Of a stretch of DNA of 8,949 nt, positions 1 through 5,480 are shown in pieces; position 1 is the first letter of the stretch; the number at the start of each line of letters is the position of its first letter. Source of the stretch: Candidatus Corynebacterium faecipullorum (GTDB lineage Bacteria > Actinomycetota > Actinomycetes > Mycobacteriales > Mycobacteriaceae); assembly GCA_019114925.1 (NCBI GenBank), contig DXEO01000173.1, positions 1 to 8,949 on the forward strand, in the 5' to 3' direction. The notes under the pieces are model-generated. The model did no database searches. It was not told the DNA's origin and was given only the letters and a program-made list of their open reading frames with translations. Made by a program: the position numbers and the translations under genes.

Positions 1-4
1 GAAG

Positions 5-1264
5 ATGCTCGCCTTCGCGCGGGCCCAGGCTCCGGGGTTCTCTCTCCCCACCGATGAATCCGCCCACATTGATGAGCAGATCAACCGAGTACTCGCAGAT
101 GACAGGTTCTTGGGCAGCGTGGAGGACGCCGTCCCCGCCGCCCAGTACTTGGAAGCCCGCGAAACCCTTCGCGTAGCTGCCGGCACCATCGAGAACATCG
201 ACGATTCTCTCACCATTGCCTCACTTGGCGCGCTGACCGGACAACCCGCGCTCGTGGCTACAGGCTATACCCGCGTGGCGCGCGCCTGGTTGGATAACAA
301 CAACACTGAAGAAGCAGAGAAATTCGCAGCCAAGGCAGCTGCAGCTGGCGACAACACGGCGTTGAATGAGATTTCCGCAGCGCGCACCGCGGCCAGCCAG
401 AAGGACTTCTCCGAATCCGCCCCCTCCAGCGCGGAGGCGTCCTCCGGCTCCGCAGGCAACACATCGCTGGCCGAGCTACAAGAGCTCCTAGAATCCGCCA
501 AGAGCGGTGATGCGAAAGCCCACGCTGCAGAGTTCGTGGCTATCAACGACGCCGTCACCGGAGGAGATTTCGACGGCGCAGGGGCCACGATGGGTGACAT
601 CCTCCGCACCATCCTCGAATCCGCCGTGGGCGCGCTGTGGGCATCTAATTCTGCTGCCGACTGCGAGCGCGTAGCTTCGCAATCTTTTACCATCCTCTCC
701 AACGCACGGGCGGACGAGGAGTACCAGCAGCTCCCCGCAGTGATGCTGGCCCGCTTCTATAGCGATGCTGCACAGCACTCTTCTTCAGACTTGGAGCAAC
801 GTGTGGCCTGCTTTGCCGCTGCTGCCCGCGAGTATCAACGCTGCGGAAACCTCGATGGCGAACTCCATGCTTTGCTCAAGACCGTGGCCCTCGATATTCG
901 CCACAGCGATCCGGAGGAGGCCTATGACATCCTGGCCTCGCGCTACGTGGATTCGCTGAAGCTCGAGAGCCTTCCCGTATCCGCCAAGTGGACCGTCCTG
1001 TATTCAGAAAGCCTCCGCGTGCAGGCGCAGGACATGTTTAAATCCACCCAGGTTTTGCTCGACTTCTTGGATCGGTACCCTGTCGCCGAAGCCACGACGC
1101 CGTCGGAGCAAAACGCCATGGCGGAGGTCGCCGAACTTTTAGGTGATCGCTACTCTTCCGCCGACGCAACAGACCGCGCGCGCAAGATGTACCACATCGC
1201 GTTCAATCTCTTTGCCAAGGCCAATAATGTCCGCGCGCTCGAGGAGCTGCGCAAGAAGGCCTAA
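5..1264 (+). CDS. Alanine-rich helical (TPR-like) protein, probably 5'-partial
   Basis: I do not recognise a named family. The 419-residue product is almost wholly alpha-helical in character, with helix pairs resembling tetratricopeptide repeats. The clearest are around residues 83-116 (GYTRVARAWLDNNNTEEAEK), 266-318 and 391-417 (RARKMYHIAFNLFAKANNVR). A Ser/Ala/Gly-rich flexible linker (about 135-153) separates an N-terminal from a C-terminal helical block. No signal peptide or membrane segment is visible, so it is probably cytoplasmic. TPR-type proteins usually mediate protein-protein contacts, which is the only role I would suggest. The ATG sits 5 bp from the window edge, the frame is open to the edge and no ribosome-binding site can be assessed. 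The true start may therefore lie upstream and this may be the C-terminal part of a larger protein. It ends in TAA, converging on the minus-strand cluster, so it is transcribed separately from it. Being a real gene is well supported; the function is not. Confidence 0.8.
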   Translation: MLAFARAQAPGFSLPTDESAHIDEQINRVLADDRFLGSVEDAVPAAQYLEARETLRVAAGTIENIDDSLTIASLGALTGQPALVATGYTRVARAWLDNNNTEEAEKFAAKAAAAGDNTALNEISAARTAASQKDFSESAPSSAEASSGSAGNTSLAELQELLESAKSGDAKAHAAEFVAINDAVTGGDFDGAGATMGDILRTILESAVGALWASNSAADCERVASQSFTILSNARADEEYQQLPAVMLARFYSDAAQHSSSDLEQRVACFAAAAREYQRCGNLDGELHALLKTVALDIRHSDPEEAYDILASRYVDSLKLESLPVSAKWTVLYSESLRVQAQDMFKSTQVLLDFLDRYPVAEATTPSEQNAMAEVAELLGDRYSSADATDRARKMYHIAFNLFAKANNVRALEELRKKA

Positions 1265-1283
1265 GCCCCGCAGTGCACGGGGC
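1265..1283. terminator. GC hairpin between convergent genes, possible bidirectional terminator
   Basis: GCCCCG (1265-1270) and CGGGGC (1278-1283) form a perfect 6-bp stem with a 7-base loop, starting directly after the TAA of the plus-strand gene. The hairpin fills most of the 28-bp space between the two convergent stop codons, which is where a shared terminator would be expected. Neither strand has a run of T after the stem, so it is not a canonical intrinsic terminator. It may be weak, Rho-assisted or coincidental. Confidence 0.35.
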
Positions 1284-1292
1284 CGAACCTTG

Positions 1293-1787
1293 TCACGCTT
1301 GGCCGCCGAACCACTGCCGGTTCGCCGGCAGCCACAGCAGCACAATGACGACCGCTGATGCGATGGACGCGGGCATAACCGAACTCGCCGGAATGAGCAG
1401 CACCACGATGGCGCTGATAACGGTCAGCGCGATCCGCGCGGACTGCTGCGCATGCAGCACATAGGTGGTGAGGGCACACACCAAGAGAACCAGTACGGCA
1501 AGTAACACGCCCAGCTCGGTGGACAGCTGGTCCGTGCGGCTTACCGCCGCTGGGCTGTTCTCAAAGGCGATGAGCCGGCAGATGTTATATACCGCGTAGC
1601 TCGTGATGAAGACCTCCAGTACCGCAGCAATCTTCAACGGCCACGGAGCCCATTGCGCCTTCATATCGGCGGCACGGCGGGTCTGACGGACAGAGTCGGT
1701 GACTGCACCGTAGCGATAGTCGGGCGCGGGTGCGGCAGGCGAGCCTGGCTGCGGGGTTCCTGGTGGTTGTGGGCTACCGAAAGTCAT
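1293..1787 (-). CDS. Small four-helix integral membrane protein, last gene of the cluster
   Basis: The 164-residue product has a Pro/Gly/Ala-rich cytoplasmic N-terminus (about 1-25), a basic patch (RQTRR, 34-38) and four hydrophobic segments at about 50-74, 92-113, 117-134 and 138-154. It ends with the short polar tail ANRQWFGGQA. The basic patch before helix 1 and the short HAQQSAR loop between helices 2 and 3 predict both termini inside. Architecture and the LLWLPANRQWF ending resemble small Pro-rich membrane proteins common in actinobacteria, most of unknown function. The ATG overlaps the TGA of the upstream GTPase gene in an ATGA arrangement, and a GAGGA site lies 6 nt before it, so translation is probably coupled to the GTPase. 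In context it could be a membrane anchor or a membrane-acting output of the GTPase module; this is inference. No catalytic motif is seen. Confidence 0.85.
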   Translation of the reverse strand: MTFGSPQPPGTPQPGSPAAPAPDYRYGAVTDSVRQTRRAADMKAQWAPWPLKIAAVLEVFITSYAVYNICRLIAFENSPAAVSRTDQLSTELGVLLAVLVLLVCALTTYVLHAQQSARIALTVISAIVVLLIPASSVMPASIASAVVIVLLWLPANRQWFGGQA

Positions 1788-2794
1788 GACACATCCTCAG
1801 CAAAGACACCGCGGCGACTCAGCAACCAACGGATGGGATCCAAGACGCGGTAGGGCGCAATGCCACTGCGCGCTAGCTGACGGCCCGTCGGGGCTTCACC
1901 CAACGCGGAGACCACAAAGAAACTACCGTCGCGCGGTGCTGCCGAATAGAGCTTGTTGATGAGGTCATTAGCGCCCAAGAAGCGCAACAGCGATTCGGCT
2001 TCAAGGTGGACCATCCAGCGGTCCGAATCACGGAAATTCCATCCGGTATCCCGGCGGAAAGCGGATCCGCGGTTGGCCATGAGCTTCTTCCAGCGCACGT
2101 CATCCACCTGCTCAAGTTTCTGCACCGTGTCGAACTTCGAGATGGTCACGGCTAGTGGCGGCGGAGTATCCGTATCGAGCAGCGCCAGCAGGTTGTCCAG
2201 AACCCGCAAGGAATCCGCACCGAGCTCACCAATATTGGGAATCAGGCCGTGAATAAAGTCCTGAATCTGCTGCACACGCAGCGGGTCAAAGAGGAAGATC
2301 ACCAAATCCGCATGGGAGAAGAACGCGAGGTTCTCGCGGTCGGCTTCGCTCTCCGGAGGATTCTCCAAGTCCTCACCCGCCACGTCGCGGAAGACCAAGT
2401 AATTCATGCGCTCGCGTCCCTGTTCATCAGGCCACTTACCGAGCTCAAAAATCAACGGGTCGCGCTGGTAGGCGTCGGTAGCCACCGCACTTGGCGTCGG
2501 GTCCATGGCCCGCATCTCCTCAAAGAGCGGCTTCTCATAAACCTCGGCGTAGCGCTCGCGCGTGGATTCATCCGCCGCTTGTACGGAGCGGTTGTGCTTG
2601 TGCGCCAGCTGCTTGAGCTGCTTGATCATCACCGCGGTGTAGAGCGACTTACCGGAGTTACGCGCACCGGCCATGGCCACGCAATGCGTCACAGCGTCGG
2701 TCCATCCCTGCGGCAGCTCCCGGTTGGTGTACGGGCTCACCGTCACACCATCCTCGAGCGGTTTAAAAGTCCACGGGCAACGTGCCTGGCTCAT
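1784..2794 (-). CDS. TRAFAC-type P-loop GTPase, likely of the GAP1-associated 'double-GTPase' group
   Basis: Most GTPase sequence motifs are readable in the 336-residue product. The Walker A/G1 loop is GARNSGKS (43-50). A G3 motif DVAG (137-140) follows the hydrophobic strand NYLVF. The strand ADLVIFLFD (162-170) is typical of small GTPases. The G4-like motif is SKFD (219-222) and the G5-like motif is SAL (296-298). The C-terminus has YRVLDPIRWLL (315-325), a pattern I associate with the TRAFAC GTPases that accompany GAP1 proteins. It should bind and hydrolyse GTP and act as a switch for neighbouring subunits. It has no membrane segment. I chose the ATG at 2794 rather than the longer open frame to 3073, because the extension lies wholly over the vWA gene, has low-quality Arg/His-rich sequence, and AGAGAGGA stands 4 nt before this ATG. 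The start overlaps the vWA stop by one base (TAATG). The G4 SKxD replaces the classic NKxD, a change tolerated in several TRAFAC families. GTPase identity is strong; the subfamily is moderate. Confidence 0.9.
   Translation of the reverse strand: MSQARCPWTFKPLEDGVTVSPYTNRELPQGWTDAVTHCVAMAGARNSGKSLYTAVMIKQLKQLAHKHNRSVQAADESTRERYAEVYEKPLFEEMRAMDPTPSAVATDAYQRDPLIFELGKWPDEQGRERMNYLVFRDVAGEDLENPPESEADRENLAFFSHADLVIFLFDPLRVQQIQDFIHGLIPNIGELGADSLRVLDNLLALLDTDTPPPLAVTISKFDTVQKLEQVDDVRWKKLMANRGSAFRRDTGWNFRDSDRWMVHLEAESLLRFLGANDLINKLYSAAPRDGSFFVVSALGEAPTGRQLARSGIAPYRVLDPIRWLLSRRGVFAEDVS
1794..1798 (-). promoter_or_regulatory. Ribosome-binding site of the four-helix membrane protein
   Basis: GAGGA on the minus strand ends 6 nt before the ATG at 1787 and lies inside the last codons of the GTPase gene. 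With the 4-bp ATGA overlap it supports both the start choice and translational coupling. Confidence 0.6.
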
Positions 2795-3753
2795 TAGTTC
2801 CTCTCTTTCAGCATGGCAGTGACGCGATCGGTCAATTCCGAAAGCTCCGTGTTCGCGCCGGTATCGAGCTGCTTGACGACGTCCCCGTCGATCACCGCGT
2901 ACGCCACATGAGCTGGGGTTCCGTTGATTCGCGCAAGCTCCAGCTCTTGGCGTCCGATAGCGCTCGTGATGAGCACGACGGTGGGCACTTGGGTCTCCAG
3001 CATGGAAGCCACGGGGGAGTCGGTGACGTAGATGACCAGCGAGGACGTGGAGGTGAGAGTCGGCAAGCGCCACGGCCGCTGGCCTACGCGCTCCGCTCCA
3101 CTATCAATGACGCCCGCGATGAAACGGGTGAGCTCATCCACCTTATGGGTCTCAATGCTGTCCTGCCCATCAGTGGCGCGGAAATGCCGGAAAGCATCGG
3201 AGAGCGCATCGATGTATTTGGCGGTCGCCTCGACGATCTTCGGTGTGACATTGACCTGCATGGAGGCGGAGCCATCGACGACCACGGTGACCTCATCAAG
3301 GCCGGCGACGTCCAGCTCCGCGCGGCGCATCTTGGAGCGCACCTCGCGGGCTGAATCTGTAATTCCTGCGCCTTCAGTCGTGCCGAATGCTTCTAGGCGG
3401 TAGCTACCGGATTCTGGGGTGACTTCGGCGAGGCGTTCGGCGGAGTCCTCGGCGGCGTCGATAAGCACGCGCGGGAACGTCACCGAGTCACTCGCGTTGC
3501 TCACCGTCAGGCGGACCTCGCTGCGCAGGCCGAAGGTCCCGCCCTGCTTCGGGCGCACAACGATGGTGGCGCGCTCGGGCAGGGAGTGCACCATGATGGA
3601 GAGGTCGTGGACGCGCACGGCATCAACGCCTTCTCCCAAAATCGCCAGCTCCATGGAGGCGCCGCCGGTTCCCATCTCGAAGGCTTCGACGCGCAGGATG
3701 CCGTCTGAGCCGATGCGGCGGGACTCTCCGTCCCGCAGTGTGTATTTAGCCAT
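2794..3753 (-). CDS. vWA-like protein with MIDAS motif and beta-rich N-terminal domain
   Basis: The 319-residue product has two parts. Residues 1 to about 128 are beta-rich and end in SGSYRLEAFG (115-124). The segment about 92-124 is faintly like the end of TerD-type domains, but I cannot assign it. Residues about 150-319 look like a von Willebrand factor A fold: the strand DEVTVVV runs into DGSAS (160-164), which matches the metal-binding DxSxS MIDAS signature. A helix follows (KIVEATAKYIDALSDAF, 172-188), and a later strand LVIYVTDSP carries Asp245, a candidate third MIDAS ligand. The domain is compact: the middle strands and MIDAS threonine of classical vWA domains are not obvious. vWA proteins commonly partner NTPases, which fits its place directly before the GTPase gene. 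The ATG is preceded by an AAGGA-type site, 17 bp after the GAP1-like gene. The stop overlaps the next start by one base. No signal peptide is seen, so it is probably cytoplasmic. Confidence 0.85.
   Translation of the reverse strand: MAKYTLRDGESRRIGSDGILRVEAFEMGTGGASMELAILGEGVDAVRVHDLSIMVHSLPERATIVVRPKQGGTFGLRSEVRLTVSNASDSVTFPRVLIDAAEDSAERLAEVTPESGSYRLEAFGTTEGAGITDSAREVRSKMRRAELDVAGLDEVTVVVDGSASMQVNVTPKIVEATAKYIDALSDAFRHFRATDGQDSIETHKVDELTRFIAGVIDSGAERVGQRPWRLPTLTSTSSLVIYVTDSPVASMLETQVPTVVLITSAIGRQELELARINGTPAHVAYAVIDGDVVKQLDTGANTELSELTDRVTAMLKERN
2799..2806 (-). promoter_or_regulatory. Ribosome-binding site of the GTPase, decides its start
   Basis: AGAGAGGA on the minus strand lies 4 nt before the ATG at 2794, within the end of the vWA gene. 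It favours this ATG over upstream in-frame start codons in the frame that runs back to 3073. Confidence 0.65.
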
Positions 3754-3763
3754 GACGCTTCTT

Positions 3764-3768
3764 TCCTT
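3764..3768 (-). promoter_or_regulatory. Ribosome-binding site of the vWA-like gene
   Basis: AAGGA within the purine-rich run AGAAGGAAAGAAG on the minus strand fills the 17-bp gap before the ATG at 3753, about 10 nt from it. The GAAAGAAG part sits nearer and could also pair. Confidence 0.5.
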
Positions 3769-3771
3769 CTT

Positions 3772-5478
3772 TTACCTTCCAGGGAATCCCATGTTTCGAC
3801 CGTGCTCACCGAGAGCTGCTCCCCGGTGTTGCCACGGTGCGTTCTGTCCAAAATGCGATGGGCCCGGTTGTTGCTGCATGGGAGCTGAGCGCTCCGCCAG
3901 CAACTGTGTCGTGCCATCCAGCAACATGGCGACGCGCCCCGTGGCATAGCGCTCGCAACGATCCAGTGTGATGATTCCCGCAAAGTGCGTAGCGGTGAGG
4001 TGCGCGATGTGATCGAGCTCGCAGTCATCCCAGGGCCGCAGAGCATGCTCAGCCAAGAGGTTGAAATCCCGCGGGAAATAGAAGACCCAGGAGGCAACAA
4101 TCGCGGACATTAACACCTTGTCCAGGCCCTCACCCAGTGAGGATTTCTCGAGGTAGGCCAACTGGATTGAGCGACCACGGTTAATATCCAGGTGCTCGAT
4201 CCACCAGCGCGGATCGAAATCTTTGAGCCTATGCCACTCCTCGGCGCTGAGTCCAGGAACGTTGGCGTTGCCTCCCGACGCCGTTGCCGGCGCGGTGTCT
4301 GCACCAGCCGACGGCGCGACCTCCGCCTTCGTGGCAAAAGGGTTCTCCTGCGCCGTACTCGGCTCAGGCGCATCGAGGGGATTCGGCGGTGCACCCGCGG
4401 GACCAGTGCCCGACAGCGCAAAAGGTGAGGAGTCTGCAACGGGTGCTCCGAAATCAGCCGGGTCCTTGCCCCAGGAATCGTCAAAACTCTGGAAGCTCTG
4501 CGCGTCGAGCTGCGCAGCTTCGCTACCGGTTGCAGCGTTTTCCGCTGCTGTGGGTGTCGAAACAGTGTGCTGCTCGGCCTGCTCTTGCTGTGGCTCCGGA
4601 GCTGCAGACTCAGTTTCTTCCGCAGTACTTGCTTCATAGGAGCTGACGTCTGGCAGGGCCTCATCGAGGGCGAACACGACCGGATTGCCGGGGATCGCCG
4701 TCTCCGCTAGACGCTGCTTCTCGCTCGGCGGCACCACGAGCATGGTGGAGGTGCTCAGCGGAAACTCATTGATGGCGGCGGCCTTTTCAAAAGTGGAGAA
4801 GCCGAAACCATCCTCCCCCACCTCGCGGGCGGTGGCAGCAATCCACAGCGCTGCCTGGTTATCAGGGGCCACGAGAATGACCAGGCCGTTGCGGGAATTC
4901 AACACCGTAGCCATGGCAGAAACCAGCGCACGGTTGAAGCTCGGATTCGGGTTCGGGGTTACCGCCTTGAACGGTGCGGGAAGCTTCTCTGGGTAGCGGA
5001 ATTCGCCATCCAGAAACTCTTCTAGCAACACGTCCGAGTGCAACGGTCCGCGCGCTGAGATCTTTTCCGGAATCTGCACCTTATCCACCTCGTAGATGGA
5101 AAAAGGCGCTGGGACGTCAGGAGAAAACAGGACCGTCGCCGGTGCCGGCGGGGTTCCCATGCGCGAAATCGAGGTGTAGGTGAAGACGTTGCCGCCGCGG
5201 CCGGTCGCATCCAGGCCGGCGGGGACAGACACCATGGTGACCCACTTTTCCGCCTCAGGGGTGAGCGCGAAGACCGCGGTACGACGAACCAGTTCCGCGC
5301 GCTGCTGGGCAGAGGGGAAATCCGGGATCGTCGTGCCGTTGTTGAGAGAGGTCGGCACGAAGGACACGAGCTCAGCCAGCTCTTCCTGGGTGATATCACC
5401 GGCCTTCTGGCCTACTCCCCAGCCACCGGCGCGGCCATTGGCGCGGGAAAATGATGCATAGCTAAAGGCGCCGCCCAT
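3772..5478 (-). CDS. GAP1-like (GTPase-associated protein 1) protein
   Basis: The 568-residue product opens with AFSYASFSRANGRAGGWGVG (4-23). Its aromatic 'tyrosine-serine-phenylalanine ... glycine-rich GGW' pattern fits the N-terminal domain of GTPase-associated protein 1 families as I remember them. A GAP1-like middle follows to about 275, including GLVILVAP (198-205) and GFGFSTFEKA (224-233). GAP1 proteins are known as operon partners of TRAFAC GTPases in predicted conflict systems; their biochemical role is not established. Residues about 276-408 are a low-complexity, acidic Ala/Pro/Glu/Ser linker. A compact helical domain occupies about 409-530 (SAEEWHRLKDFDPRWWIEHL ... CERYATGRVAMLLD), and the end is a Gln/Gly/Pro/His-rich tail. 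No membrane segment is seen. The ATG follows the previous stop by only 2 bp and has a perfect AAGGAGG upstream. Gene reality is very strong. The GAP1 assignment is moderate, resting on pattern memory plus the adjacent GTPase. Confidence 0.88.
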   Translation of the reverse strand: MGGAFSYASFSRANGRAGGWGVGQKAGDITQEELAELVSFVPTSLNNGTTIPDFPSAQQRAELVRRTAVFALTPEAEKWVTMVSVPAGLDATGRGGNVFTYTSISRMGTPPAPATVLFSPDVPAPFSIYEVDKVQIPEKISARGPLHSDVLLEEFLDGEFRYPEKLPAPFKAVTPNPNPSFNRALVSAMATVLNSRNGLVILVAPDNQAALWIAATAREVGEDGFGFSTFEKAAAINEFPLSTSTMLVVPPSEKQRLAETAIPGNPVVFALDEALPDVSSYEASTAEETESAAPEPQQEQAEQHTVSTPTAAENAATGSEAAQLDAQSFQSFDDSWGKDPADFGAPVADSSPFALSGTGPAGAPPNPLDAPEPSTAQENPFATKAEVAPSAGADTAPATASGGNANVPGLSAEEWHRLKDFDPRWWIEHLDINRGRSIQLAYLEKSSLGEGLDKVLMSAIVASWVFYFPRDFNLLAEHALRPWDDCELDHIAHLTATHFAGIITLDRCERYATGRVAMLLDGTTQLLAERSAPMQQQPGPSHFGQNAPWQHRGAALGEHGRNMGFPGR

Positions 5479-5480
5479 AA

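Noticed and set aside
2795..3073. Extension of the GTPase frame upstream to 3073
   Set aside because: The extra 93 residues lie fully over the vWA gene and are Arg/His-rich without domain character. The ATG at 2794 has a good ribosome-binding site and the usual one-base overlap.
3507..4100. Minus-strand 197-codon frame spanning the junction of the vWA-like and GAP1-like genes
   Set aside because: It overlaps both real genes in a different frame and contains Trp/Cys/Arg-rich sequence typical of shadow frames.
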